Positions 18,438 to 26,886 of a DNA stretch of 64,000 nucleotides are shown here, piece by piece (positions within the stretch are counted from its first letter, which is position 1; each line of letters starts with the position of its first letter). The notes beneath the pieces were generated by a model that was not told the DNA's origin, did no database searches, and saw nothing but the letters and a program-made list of their open reading frames with translations. The DNA is from Actinopolyspora mortivallis DSM 44261 (GTDB lineage Bacteria > Actinomycetota > Actinomycetes > Mycobacteriales > Pseudonocardiaceae), in NCBI RefSeq assembly GCF_000384035.1, contig NZ_KB913024.1, forward strand, positions 3,763,021-3,827,020. Reading direction: 5' to 3'. Position numbers and translations under genes: made by a program.

Positions 18438-18917
18438 ATGCGCGGAGCGGGCTGGAGCGGCACGCTGCCCATACCGTCGGGGCAGAAAACACCCACCCCC
18501 GCCGAGGAACTGGCCCGAGCCGCCCTGGAGCTGCGACAGGGCCGGGGCCACCAGGGGCTGGTGGAGGTGCTGCGTGGCAGCGAGGTGTTCGTCGAGACCG
18601 AACACGACGAGCACGGTTCGCCCGTGGTGACCACGATGGCCGACGGTCCCGACGGGGTGCGGTGCCTGCCGGTGTTCTCCAGTCAGCGGTGGTTGGCCGA
18701 GTACCTGCTGCGACGCGGCCACACGGGTCCGGCCCACTATGGGACGCTGTCCGGGGCGGAACTGCTCGACGAGATGCTACCGCAGCTGCCACCGGGCACC
18801 TGTGTGCTGCTGGACCCGACCGCCGAGCACACCGTGGTGCTGCCTCCACTGCCGGGGGTGGTTCCGGCGGAGATCGCCGTGAGCCTGGAGCGAGCCGAAG
18901 GGGACGACGATGGGTGA
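18438..18917 (+). CDS. SseB-domain protein
   Basis: 159-residue soluble protein resembling the SseB N-terminal fold, with LPVFSSQRWLAEYL, a GTLSGAELLDEMLP helix and CVLLDPTAEHTVVLP. In actinobacteria such proteins occur beside type VII (ESX) secretion genes and toxins. The stop overlaps the ATG at 18910. ATG 18438 is preferred; GTG 18387 lies directly on a purine run and is less likely. It probably serves as a chaperone or accessory of the toxin locus downstream, which is an inference from position. Confidence 0.7.
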   Translation: MRGAGWSGTLPIPSGQKTPTPAEELARAALELRQGRGHQGLVEVLRGSEVFVETEHDEHGSPVVTTMADGPDGVRCLPVFSSQRWLAEYLLRRGHTGPAHYGTLSGAELLDEMLPQLPPGTCVLLDPTAEHTVVLPPLPGVVPAEIAVSLERAEGDDDG

Positions 18918-19326
18918 CAACCAGAGTTTCGCCGTGGACCTGGAGCAGTTGGAACGGGCCGAGACCGGGGTGCGGGACGCGGTGGCCGAACTACGCGAGA
19001 TCGTTCCCTGGGACGTCGGCGCCCCGGACGGGAAGGGGGTGCGCGGCTATGTGGACAACAACGCCGACGCGGCCGGACACGACAGGCTCGAAACGGCGCT
19101 GCGGACCTTCGGCGAGAAGTGGGAATGGGGCGTGAAGTACCTCGTCGAGGACGGGTTGGAAACCGCCGACGCGCTGGCCGAGACCAACGAGAACTACCGT
19201 GAGGCCGAACGGCAGGCGGGAGGGTTCCTCGACCGACTGGAACACTTCGTCACCGGCGATCCCACCAAGAGCTATGAACAGGCCCAGCAGGACGGCCCCA
19301 CGCCCGCGTCGACTCCGGAGAACTGA
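18910..19326 (+). CDS. Small helical protein of the type VII toxin locus
   Basis: 138-residue, predicted all-helical, charged protein with no signal peptide. It overlaps the SseB-like gene by eight bases, showing coupling, and precedes the toxin gene by 21 bases. The size and two-helix character (LEQLERAETGVRDAVAELREIV and ALAETNENYREAERQAGGFLDRLEHF) resemble ESX-type partner proteins. It has no canonical WXG motif, only KWEWG. A role as co-secreted partner or adaptor for the toxin is inferred. Confidence 0.7.
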   Translation: MGDNQSFAVDLEQLERAETGVRDAVAELREIVPWDVGAPDGKGVRGYVDNNADAAGHDRLETALRTFGEKWEWGVKYLVEDGLETADALAETNENYREAERQAGGFLDRLEHFVTGDPTKSYEQAQQDGPTPASTPEN

Positions 19327-19347
19327 AAGTAGCGTCCGTGTCGGTAC

Positions 19348-21510
19348 ATGGCTGCGGGAGAAGACACCGTGGTAAGCAACACCTCCTCGCTGCGTTCGGA
19401 CTGGAACGAGTTCGTCGGCACCGCCGTCGACTGGGGAGCGAGCCTCGGTCTTCCCACCTCCGTCGCGGCGCGGCGGGCCCGTCAGGGCCCCATCCCCGGA
19501 GATCCCGACACCTTGGCCGAGATGGCCGAACACTTCCGCGCCCTGGGGCAGGCCTTCGAACGGTCCGGGCGGGGGTTCCGGGCGATCGACACTGGCGGGT
19601 GGCAGGGTGAGGCCGCCGAGGCGGCACGCGCCTACCTGGAACAGTCCCCGAAGAAGTTCTTCGCCGCCGCCGACGCGTTCACCGAGGCCGGTGACGCCGT
19701 GTCGCGGTACGAGCGGGTACTGCGCCGAGCCCAGCAGCGGGCCGAGGCCGCACAACGGGAGCTGGCCGAGGCCACCCAGCGCGCGCAGCACGCCGCCGAG
19801 GAACACAACCGGCGAGTGGAGCAGGCCCGGCAGGAGGGCGGACCGCCGCCCCCGCCCTTCGAGGACCCCACGGCCGAGCAACGCGAGGCAGCCCGCGACA
19901 CCATCGAACGGGCCCGCGCCGAGGTCAACGAGGCGGCCCACGACGCCGCCGACACGATCACCAGGGCCTGTCAGGCCGCTCCGGACAAACCCGGATGGCT
20001 CGCCCGCACTCGCCAGTCCATGGTCGACGGCGTCCAACAGGCCGGGCGGGTGCTCGGCAGCGTCGCCGAGGGCATCGGCAGCGGCCTGTCCGACATGGCC
20101 AAAGGACTGTGGACGTTCAGTCCCACCCACCCGTGGAACCAGACCCATCCGGCCGCCTACGCCGCCCGGATGTACAACACCGCCGAGGCGATCGTCACCC
20201 GCCCGTACCAGACCATCAAAACCGGCATCGGCATCGACACGTGGAAGAACGACCCGGGCAAAGCCACCGGGGAGATGATCCCGGGGCTGGTCTCCAGCGC
20301 GGTCGGTGGTGGCGGTGTCGCCGCCAAAGCCGCCTCGGCGGCGAGCAGGATCGCCAAAACGGCACGCGGACTCGACAACGTACCCACCGGGGGCGCCCGC
20401 GTGCCCGGCAGCGCCCCACACGGGTCGAACGGGCCCGGTCAGGCACCGTCCCGACCCTCCCAGGGGCCGACCACACCGTCGGGAACCCAGTCCCAGCCGC
20501 CCCGGCACACGCCCGAACCCGCCCCACCGCCCTGGGCCAGAGCGGAAGGGGAACTCGCCCCACCGAACCCCACGCCGCGGACCCCGCATCCCACTCCGGA
20601 ACCGAACCAGCCCTTCGGCCCCGGTTCACAGCCACAGCAACCCTTCGGACCGGGTTCGCAGCCGGATACGCCCTTCGGTCCCGGCTCGCAGCCCCAACAA
20701 CCCTTCGGTCCTGGCTCGCAGCCGAGTCGCCCACCCGAACTCGGAGATTCCGCCCCTCCCGGCCCCCGGGATTCCACGGTCGAACAGCCCCGCGATCCGC
20801 TCGGCCCGGCAGTCAAGGAACCGCCCGAACCCCACCAGCAACGACCGGATATCCCTTCCACTCCGGACAAACCCGGTTCCCGGGATCTGTCGGGAGAGCA
20901 TCCCGGGCGTGACTTCGAGGAGGCGCTACGGGAGGTCACCGAACACGGCGACCCGATCAGGTTCAACGAGAAGCAATGGGACTTCGAACCGGGCACCGAG
21001 AAGCTGCCCGAAGGTCTGGACAGAAATCCGGACGACTTCCCCGAAGCCGACCGCCGGTTCGTGTTCAACAAGTTGGACCCCGCGGAGACGCCACTGTACC
21101 GCACCATTCCGGGAGGAAATCTGGAGGAACTCTTCGAGCGGGGACTCCACGCACGGCATCCTGACGCCGAGGCGAACCTCGACACGCTCAACGCCCATGT
21201 GGGCGGTGCGGGAACGCCCACACCGTTCATCTCCACCACGGACAGCCTCGGTCACGCGATCAGTCGCGGATTCGACGAGGGAGACGTGATCCTCGACATC
21301 CGCAAACCGGACTCCGTGGTCGACACTGACGCGACCTTCCGCGACCTCGAAGGCGATCGGAGCATCTCGCACGGCGAACGTGAAAAGCTCATTCTCAGAC
21401 AACTACCTCCCGAGCAGATCCGAGGAGCGTGGAAAATAGTCGACGGACAACCACGCTGGTTCGCCAATCCCAGGTTCGACGCCAGTCTGATGAAAGGAAG
21501 CGGCTCATGA
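19348..21510 (+). CDS. Polymorphic toxin with WXG-type N-terminus and ADP-ribosyltransferase-like C-terminus
   Basis: About 720 residues in three parts. Residues 50-210 are helical with a WQG motif at 85-87 (GGWQGEAAEAA), as in type VII secretion substrates. Residues about 350-510 form a proline-rich linker containing four 10-residue PFGPGSQP repeats. Residues about 575-720 look like an ADP-ribosyltransferase of the R-S-E class: Arg585 (PLYRT), Ser629-Thr-Thr (FISTTDS) and Glu677-Arg-Glu679 (HGEREKL), followed by LPPEQIRGAW, which recalls pierisin/scabin-type enzymes. GTG 19369 with GGGAGAAG upstream may be the true start instead of ATG 19348. The stop overlaps the next gene (ATGA), a probable immunity gene. 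Target unknown. Confidence 0.75.
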   Translation: MAAGEDTVVSNTSSLRSDWNEFVGTAVDWGASLGLPTSVAARRARQGPIPGDPDTLAEMAEHFRALGQAFERSGRGFRAIDTGGWQGEAAEAARAYLEQSPKKFFAAADAFTEAGDAVSRYERVLRRAQQRAEAAQRELAEATQRAQHAAEEHNRRVEQARQEGGPPPPPFEDPTAEQREAARDTIERARAEVNEAAHDAADTITRACQAAPDKPGWLARTRQSMVDGVQQAGRVLGSVAEGIGSGLSDMAKGLWTFSPTHPWNQTHPAAYAARMYNTAEAIVTRPYQTIKTGIGIDTWKNDPGKATGEMIPGLVSSAVGGGGVAAKAASAASRIAKTARGLDNVPTGGARVPGSAPHGSNGPGQAPSRPSQGPTTPSGTQSQPPRHTPEPAPPPWARAEGELAPPNPTPRTPHPTPEPNQPFGPGSQPQQPFGPGSQPDTPFGPGSQPQQPFGPGSQPSRPPELGDSAPPGPRDSTVEQPRDPLGPAVKEPPEPHQQRPDIPSTPDKPGSRDLSGEHPGRDFEEALREVTEHGDPIRFNEKQWDFEPGTEKLPEGLDRNPDDFPEADRRFVFNKLDPAETPLYRTIPGGNLEELFERGLHARHPDAEANLDTLNAHVGGAGTPTPFISTTDSLGHAISRGFDEGDVILDIRKPDSVVDTDATFRDLEGDRSISHGEREKLILRQLPPEQIRGAWKIVDGQPRWFANPRFDASLMKGSGS
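20611..20730 (+). repeat. Four tandem 30-base repeats inside the toxin linker
   Basis: Four consecutive 30-base units, each encoding PFGPGSQP plus two variable residues. They are in frame, differ mainly at third positions, and lie in the proline-rich linker. Such units can expand or contract without breaking the frame. Confidence 0.85.
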
Positions 21511-22166
21511 GCGTACCGTCATCCCAGTTGAAGCGAAGCACGATGATCGGCCCCTTCCCGTTACCACCGGTCGACGACCAACTGCGGGCCCAGGCTCGTA
21601 CCAAGTCCGACGAGTGGATCGCCTTCGTCGACCCCATGTTGCGTCCCGATGTCACCGATCCCCCGGAATTCGCGGTCCAGGGCGGGTACCACGTCGACGC
21701 GAACGGCGTCCTGTCCGGGCGTTACCACATCAACCCGCGTTACCACCCGACCGAACAACGCGCGGGGATGAAATTCGCCAACGGTCTCGAACTGACGCTG
21801 TGGCGCGTGTTGAACGGATTCAATCCACTGGGCACGTTGGCCGACAGTTTCTATCACGCCGAATTGTACGCGTACGCGGAATATCCCAACGACGACAGGA
21901 TACTCGTCGTCGCCGATCCGGAGAATCCCGCGCTGTCCCTGTTGCCGGTGTGTACGTCCCAGCAGTTCAACCCGTGGCAGTACACCCGCGCCGTGGAGGG
22001 ACACGCGATCTTCGGGATGATGGGCAACACCGACGTGGTGGTCGACATCAACCCGGGAAGCAGGCTACCCCTCCGCATGTCGATATCCGCACTGTACGGG
22101 CTGATCAACGAGAAGACCCCGCACCTGCGGGAGATCATCGCCAACGAGCGGAACAGGCGGCAGTGA
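21507..22166 (+). CDS. SseB-like type VII secretion-associated protein, probable immunity protein
   Basis: 219-residue soluble protein. The centre and C-terminus (LPVCTSQQFNPWQY ... VVDINPGSRLPLRMSISALYGLI) match the SseB-like fold seen in proteins annotated as type VII secretion system-associated. The N-terminal half (residues 20-110) is not recognised. ATG 21507 overlaps the toxin stop in an ATGA junction, the usual arrangement for a cognate immunity gene. It is encoded only once here, so immunity is an inference from coupling and position. Confidence 0.65.
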   Translation: MSVPSSQLKRSTMIGPFPLPPVDDQLRAQARTKSDEWIAFVDPMLRPDVTDPPEFAVQGGYHVDANGVLSGRYHINPRYHPTEQRAGMKFANGLELTLWRVLNGFNPLGTLADSFYHAELYAYAEYPNDDRILVVADPENPALSLLPVCTSQQFNPWQYTRAVEGHAIFGMMGNTDVVVDINPGSRLPLRMSISALYGLINEKTPHLREIIANERNRRQ

Positions 22167-22267
22167 GGGTTTCCGAACCCAACGCCATCGACCACCGCCG
22201 ACGGGCGGGTCCTCACCGGCGAGCTCGGCAAGTGGCGAATACATCTGAGTGAGAAGGGAGACCCCTC

Positions 22268-22495
22268 ATGACCAGCGACCACGACGAACTGGTCCGCAAG
22301 TACAGCACCCCGGAGGAGGAGATGACTCCGGAACAACGCGCTAGACGACAACAATACCGTGACTGGTACCGGGAAAAGACAGCCCGAGGTGAGGTGCAGT
22401 CCAAGGAAGCCTTCGACGAGATGACCTCCCGCGGATATCAAGCACGGGTCGTGAGTGGTCCCACTGCCCCGGACACCACCACCGACGAGACCTGA
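22268..22495 (+). CDS. Small charged hypothetical protein
   Basis: 75-residue hydrophilic protein, helical in the middle (TPEQRARRQQYRDWYREKTARG), with no membrane segment. It has a clear AGAAGGGAG ribosome site before ATG 22268 and follows the immunity-like gene by about 100 bases. It is likely the last gene of the toxin locus. I do not recognise a family. Confidence 0.6.
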   Translation: MTSDHDELVRKYSTPEEEMTPEQRARRQQYRDWYREKTARGEVQSKEAFDEMTSRGYQARVVSGPTAPDTTTDET

Positions 22496-22529
22496 GCCCC
22501 CACAGTCGGTGTGACGTTCGTTTGAGGGG

Positions 22530-23225
22530 TCACCCCAGCGCCTCGGCGACGGCGGTGCAGGTCTGCACCACCAGCGGGCCGACCTCCTCGGGCGACAGCG
22601 GCTCCATGGCCACCACACCGACGCTGGCCCGCAGCCCGGGAACCCCCCGGATCGGGGCGGCCACGCCGTAGGCTCCCGGTTGCAGTTCGCCGGTGCTGGT
22701 CACCCACCTCGGACCGTCGGCGGGCAGGTCCACGGCCCGTCCGGCGGCACCGCGCCGCACCGAGTGTCGGGTGCCCACGCGGTAGGAGATGTGGTAGCTC
22801 GTCCAGGAGGGTTCCACGACCGCGATCGCCTGGGCCTCGTTGCCGTCGGCCACGGTGAGGTGCACGGTGGCCCCCACGCGTTCGGCCAGGGCGCGCAGCG
22901 CGGGCAGCGCGGCGAACCGCAGCTGCGGCACCACCTTCCCGGCCAGCCACAGCACGCCGAGCCCCAGCCGCACCTTGGATCCCTCGCGGCGCACCAGGCC
23001 CCGCGCCTGCAACGGGCCGAGCAGCCGGTAGACCGCCGCGCGGCTGACCCCGATCCCGGTGGCGAGATCGCTGATGGTGGGAGCCTCGTTGTCGGCCTCG
23101 GCCACCGCCTGGAGCAGGTTCAGCCCCCGTTCCAGGGTCAGCGAGCTCTCCTTGGTGGACGTCGCCCCCGCCGGTTCCCGTTCCGGCTCGGGGGTCGGGT
23201 CACGAGGCCCGGATCCGGTGTTCAT
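22530..23225 (-). CDS. IclR-family transcriptional regulator
   Basis: 231-residue regulator with an N-terminal winged HTH (LTLERGLNLLQAVAEADNEAPTISDLATGIGVSRAAVYRLL, residues 29-70) and an IclR effector domain (residues about 95-231). The effector domain ends in a VGVVAMEPLSPEE segment. It follows fahA by four bases on the same strand and probably belongs to that transcription unit. IclR proteins often govern aromatic catabolism, so it is the obvious candidate regulator of the homogentisate genes. Confidence 0.9.
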   Translation of the reverse strand: MNTGSGPRDPTPEPEREPAGATSTKESSLTLERGLNLLQAVAEADNEAPTISDLATGIGVSRAAVYRLLGPLQARGLVRREGSKVRLGLGVLWLAGKVVPQLRFAALPALRALAERVGATVHLTVADGNEAQAIAVVEPSWTSYHISYRVGTRHSVRRGAAGRAVDLPADGPRWVTSTGELQPGAYGVAAPIRGVPGLRASVGVVAMEPLSPEEVGPLVVQTCTAVAEALG

Positions 23226-23229
23226 GGAA

Positions 23230-24435
23230 TCACCTCCGCACGGCCGGCAGGATCGTACCCGCCACGTCCCCGAAACCGACCACCGAGCCGTCCTCCCCGG
23301 GGGCGGTGGCGCTGAGCAGCACCCGGTCCCCGTCCTGGAGGAAGGTCCGCTGCTCCCCGTCGGCGAGGGTGACCGGATCGGCCCCTCCCCAGGTCAGTTC
23401 GAGCAGGCAGCCCCGCTGTCCGACCTCGGGGCCGGAGACGGTGCCGGAGGCGAACAGGTCCCCGGCCCGCACCGGACTGCCGTTCACGGTCATGTGGGCC
23501 AGCTGCTGCGCCGGTGACCAGTACATCTCCCGGAAGGGGGGCGCGGACAGCAGCGTGTCGTTGCAGCGGACCTCCATGCGCAGGTCCAGGCCCCACGGCT
23601 GTTTCTCGACGAGGTAGTCCTGGAGCTCGTGGTCGTAGCCGGTGGTGGGCACCCGGGCGTGTTCGAGCGCCTCCACCGGGGTGATCCACCCGGAGATCGA
23701 GGTGGCGAAGGACTTGGCCAGGAACGGCCCGAGGGGCTGGTACTCCCACGCCTGGATGTCCCGGGCGGACCAGTCGTTGACCAGCACCACGCCGAAGACG
23801 TGTTCGGTGAACTCCTCCGGACTCACCTGGTCGGCGGGTTCTCCCCCGCAGACGAAGCCGACCTCGGCCTCGAAGTCCAGCCTGCGGGTGGGACCGAAGA
23901 CCGGGGTGGGGTCCCCGGAGACCCGCCGCTGCCCACTGGGGCGGGGGACGTCGGTGCCGGAGACGGCCACGGTGCCGGACCGGCCGTGGTAGGCGACCGG
24001 CAGGTGTGTCCAGTTGGGCAGCAGCGGCTCGGCCTCCCTGCGGAATATCCTTCCCACGTTCTCGGCGTGGTGCCGGGAGGAGTAGAAGTCCACGAAGTCG
24101 GACACGGTGAACGGCAGCAGCTGGGTGTGCCAGTCGGTGCGCAGCAGCTCGGCCCCGGCGGGGGCCCGGTCGGCGTGCACGAGGCCGAGCAGCCGCTCCC
24201 GCAGCTCGTCCCAGGCCACGCGCCCGGCGGCGAGCAGCGGGTCCAGGTTCGGGGCGCCGACGAGCTCGGACAGGCGTGGTCCGAACTCGTCGGCGATGCC
24301 GCGCAGCGGGATGGCGTGTCTGCCCACCCGCACCGCCACCGTGGGCCCGGAGGCCGTACCCAGCACCCCGTAGGGCAGTGTCTGCGGCCCGAACGGGTGC
24401 TCGGGGGTGAATTCCGGGTCTTCGATCCAGCTCAC
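23230..24435 (-). CDS. fahA: Fumarylacetoacetase
   Basis: 401-residue enzyme hydrolysing fumarylacetoacetate to fumarate and acetoacetate, the last step of tyrosine catabolism. It has the FAH N-terminal domain (residues 1-110) and a catalytic FAA hydrolase domain. The latter contains LDFEAEVGFVCG (metal-binding acidic residues), LVNDWSARDIQAWEYQPLGPF and NGSPVRAGDLFASGTVSGPE. GTG 24435 overlaps the upstream stop in a GTGA junction. The gene is coupled to 24432-25295 and divergent from hmgA. Confidence 0.95.
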   Translation of the reverse strand: MSWIEDPEFTPEHPFGPQTLPYGVLGTASGPTVAVRVGRHAIPLRGIADEFGPRLSELVGAPNLDPLLAAGRVAWDELRERLLGLVHADRAPAGAELLRTDWHTQLLPFTVSDFVDFYSSRHHAENVGRIFRREAEPLLPNWTHLPVAYHGRSGTVAVSGTDVPRPSGQRRVSGDPTPVFGPTRRLDFEAEVGFVCGGEPADQVSPEEFTEHVFGVVLVNDWSARDIQAWEYQPLGPFLAKSFATSISGWITPVEALEHARVPTTGYDHELQDYLVEKQPWGLDLRMEVRCNDTLLSAPPFREMYWSPAQQLAHMTVNGSPVRAGDLFASGTVSGPEVGQRGCLLELTWGGADPVTLADGEQRTFLQDGDRVLLSATAPGEDGSVVGFGDVAGTILPAVRR

Positions 24436-25295
24436 AACAGTCCCAACTCGACAAGATCGGACACGGGATCGGTGGGCGCGTTCGCCCCGAAGGAGGCGAA
24501 CACCCCACGTACCGCCTTGGCGGCCTCGGTGGAGAACGACGCGGCCTCCGCCGCGAGTTCCCGCTCGTCGGTGCTGGCGAGCGCGGCGCGCACGTCCTGC
24601 CCCGAGAGCGCACGCCCGACCGCCACCAGCAGGTTGAGGAAACCGTGGTGGGGGAATCCGGTTTCGGAGTCGGTGCGGCGGACCGCCCGGGGCATTCCCG
24701 CGGTCACCTTGAAGGGGACGTCGAGGGTGGTGGCCACGGCGAGGAACTCGGCCACCACGTCGACGCTGGGGAAGGATTCCACGGTCTGCCCGCCGGAACG
24801 CAGTTTCGGCCAGCATCCGAACTCGGCGACCCGACGCACCCCGTCGAGCCAGCCCTCGCCGCGGCGCGGTTCGACCACGCGGACCACGTCCTCGGGGACG
24901 AACTCCGAGACGCGTTCCAGCCAGACGTCGTCTACCTCGGACGGTCCGGGCATCTCCACCATCCGCAACGAGAGCAGTTCCTGCCGTCCCTCGATGATCG
25001 AGAGCGCTTTGGGAACCTCGCCGAGCCCGGTGTCGCAGACCAGCGACATCGGCACGGGTTCGGCCGGTTTGGCCTTGGCGAGCTCGGTGATCAGCTCCGG
25101 CAGTCGGGAAACCTGGCACAGCACAGGCCCCAGCAGCCCCGCGTACTCACCGTCCCGTGCACGCAGGTGGTCCTCCACCGCCTGAGCGACGGACGCGTTG
25201 GCCGGTGGGAACAACGACGCGTCATCAGCCAGACGCGCGAACAGGGGCGGAATGCCCCGCGGGCCGGGAGCGTGGAGTTCAACAGCGCTTGACAC
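24432..25295 (-). CDS. Conserved-looking protein of the homogentisate operon, function unknown
   Basis: 287-residue soluble protein first in the fahA operon. It contains a PPLFARLADDASLFPPANAS start, alternating beta strands and helices, and HHGFLNLLVAVGRAL near the C-terminus. No catalytic motif is recognised. It has the alpha/beta pattern of a TIM-barrel-like protein. GTG 25295 is chosen because TAGCGT lies seven bases upstream (leaderless). It is coupled to fahA by GTGA and divergent from hmgA, so a role in aromatic or tyrosine metabolism is inferred. Confidence 0.75.
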   Translation of the reverse strand: MSSAVELHAPGPRGIPPLFARLADDASLFPPANASVAQAVEDHLRARDGEYAGLLGPVLCQVSRLPELITELAKAKPAEPVPMSLVCDTGLGEVPKALSIIEGRQELLSLRMVEMPGPSEVDDVWLERVSEFVPEDVVRVVEPRRGEGWLDGVRRVAEFGCWPKLRSGGQTVESFPSVDVVAEFLAVATTLDVPFKVTAGMPRAVRRTDSETGFPHHGFLNLLVAVGRALSGQDVRAALASTDERELAAEAASFSTEAAKAVRGVFASFGANAPTDPVSDLVELGLL

Positions 25296-25337
25296 GACTG
25301 CCACGCTAATGCCGTGCCGGGTAGTGAACAAAAACGT

Positions 25338-25363
25338 CCGGAAATCGAACACTGATTTTCCGG
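25338..25363. promoter_or_regulatory. Inverted repeat in the hmgA/fahA divergent promoter
   Basis: CCGGAAATC and GATTTTCCGG form an inverted repeat with a one-base bulge, centred between the divergent starts at 25295 and 25498. It is a plausible operator for the IclR regulator encoded at the end of the fahA unit. Confidence 0.45.
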
Positions 25364-25497
25364 GTGTCCCCTCCGCACGTGGCGGACCCCAGGGCGGCGA
25401 CGTCGCACCCTGTGACCGGCGTGTCGGAGGGCTCACCGCCGAGAGGACGCACGAGCCCGGCACCGGACAACTCGACACCGCACGATCGGAGGCCGGT

Positions 25498-26685
25498 ATG
25501 CCGTACTACCGCCGAGTGGGCGATATCCCCCGCAAGAGGCACACCCAGTTCCGTCAGCCGGACGGCAGCCTGTACGCCGAGGAACTGATGGGCATCGAGG
25601 GCTTCTCCGCGGAGTCGGCGCTGCTCTACCACCGCAACCTGCCCACCGCCGTGGTCGCCGCCGAGGCGGTTGTCGAACACGGACGCTCCACCTCGCCCAA
25701 CCTGCCGCTGCGGCCACGGCACTTCCGCACCGGCGACCTCGGGTTCGGCGGGGAAGGCGCCACGGACGCGGTCACCGGGCGCAGGCTGCTGTTCTCGAAC
25801 GCCGACGTCGCGATCTGCTTCGCGGTACCGGAGACCACCAGCCCGCTGTACCGCAACGCCACCGGCGACGAACTCTGCTACGTACAGACCGGCTCGGCCC
25901 GCGTGGAGACGGTCTACGGCGCCCTGGAGGTCTCCGCGGGCGACTACGTGGTGCTGCCCGCCTCCACGACCCACCGGGTGGTGCCGCACGGCGACGAACC
26001 GCCACGGCTGTACCTGGTGGAGGCCACCGGCCACATCGGACCGCCCAAGCGCTACCTCAGCGCCCGGGGTCAGTTCCTGGAGCACGCGCCGTACTGCGAA
26101 CGCGACCTGCGCGGGCCCACCGAGCCACTGCTGATGGAGGGAACCGACGTGGACGTGCTGGTCCGCCACCACGACGGTCTCACCAGGATGACCTACGCCC
26201 ACCACCCCTTCGACGTGGTCGGCTGGGACGGGTGCCTGTACCCGTGGGTGTTCAACATCGCCGACTTCGAACCCATCACCGGCCGCATCCACCAGCCGCC
26301 GCCGGTGCACCAGACCTTCGAGGGACCCAACTTCGTGGTGTGCTCGTTCTGCCCCCGCAAGGTCGACTACCACCCCGAGGCGGTCCCCGTGCCCTACAAC
26401 CACGCCAATGTGGACTCGGACGAGCTCATGTTCTACGTGGGGGGCGACTACGAGGCCCGCAAGGGCTCCGGGATCGGTATCGGCTCCCTCTCGCTGCACC
26501 CCTCCGGGTGCACCCACGGCCCCCAGCCCGGGGCCGTGGAGGCGGCCCTGGGGGCCGAGCGGTTCGACGAGACGGCCGTGATGATCGACACCTTCCGTCC
26601 GCTGCGGCTGGGCGAGGCGGCGACGGCCTGTGAGGACCCCTCCTACGCCCGCAGCTGGGCCGGCAGGGGCCCGCTGGAGTCCTGA
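25498..26685 (+). CDS. hmgA: Homogentisate 1,2-dioxygenase
   Basis: 395-residue non-heme Fe(II) dioxygenase opening the ring of homogentisate to maleylacetoacetate. Its double beta-barrel architecture and the NHANVDSDELMFYVGGDYEARKG segment, followed by HPSGCTHGPQPG, supply the His/Glu/His iron ligands. ATG 25498 has GGAGG at good spacing. It is divergent from the fahA operon. No maleylacetoacetate isomerase is seen in the window. Confidence 0.95.
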   Translation: MPYYRRVGDIPRKRHTQFRQPDGSLYAEELMGIEGFSAESALLYHRNLPTAVVAAEAVVEHGRSTSPNLPLRPRHFRTGDLGFGGEGATDAVTGRRLLFSNADVAICFAVPETTSPLYRNATGDELCYVQTGSARVETVYGALEVSAGDYVVLPASTTHRVVPHGDEPPRLYLVEATGHIGPPKRYLSARGQFLEHAPYCERDLRGPTEPLLMEGTDVDVLVRHHDGLTRMTYAHHPFDVVGWDGCLYPWVFNIADFEPITGRIHQPPPVHQTFEGPNFVVCSFCPRKVDYHPEAVPVPYNHANVDSDELMFYVGGDYEARKGSGIGIGSLSLHPSGCTHGPQPGAVEAALGAERFDETAVMIDTFRPLRLGEAATACEDPSYARSWAGRGPLES

Positions 26686-26798
26686 GGCGACCGTCGGCGC
26701 CTCGCCGGACGGGGCGGTGTGGTGGATCCGGGAGTCGGGCGGGCCCACCTCTGGCGGGCGCACCCGAACGGGCCATTTCGGTGAGAGCCGTTCACGGG

Positions 26799-26812
26799 TT
26801 AGGGTTACCTAA
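26799..26812 (+). promoter_or_regulatory. Probable iron box (DtxR/IdeR type)
   Basis: TTAGGGTTACCTAA has symmetric TTAGG and CCTAA arms, as in the IdeR/DtxR consensus core, 74 bases upstream of the DUF2470 gene. It suggests repression by an iron-dependent regulator when iron is plentiful. Confidence 0.6.
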
Positions 26813-26886
26813 GTAAGCTGGTTCCGGCGGCGTCGCCGCCGGACCACGCCCCGACACCGGCCCACACACTCCCTGCGAGGTGAGCC

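Noticed and set aside
18910-19326. Calling the small helical protein a WXG100 (Esx) protein
   Set aside because: It lacks a W-x-G turn between helices, having KWEWG only, so it is described just as a helical partner.
20611-20730. Regular 30-base repeats considered as a CRISPR array
   Set aside because: Units are contiguous, without spacers, in frame, and encode a proline-rich linker; no cas genes are present.
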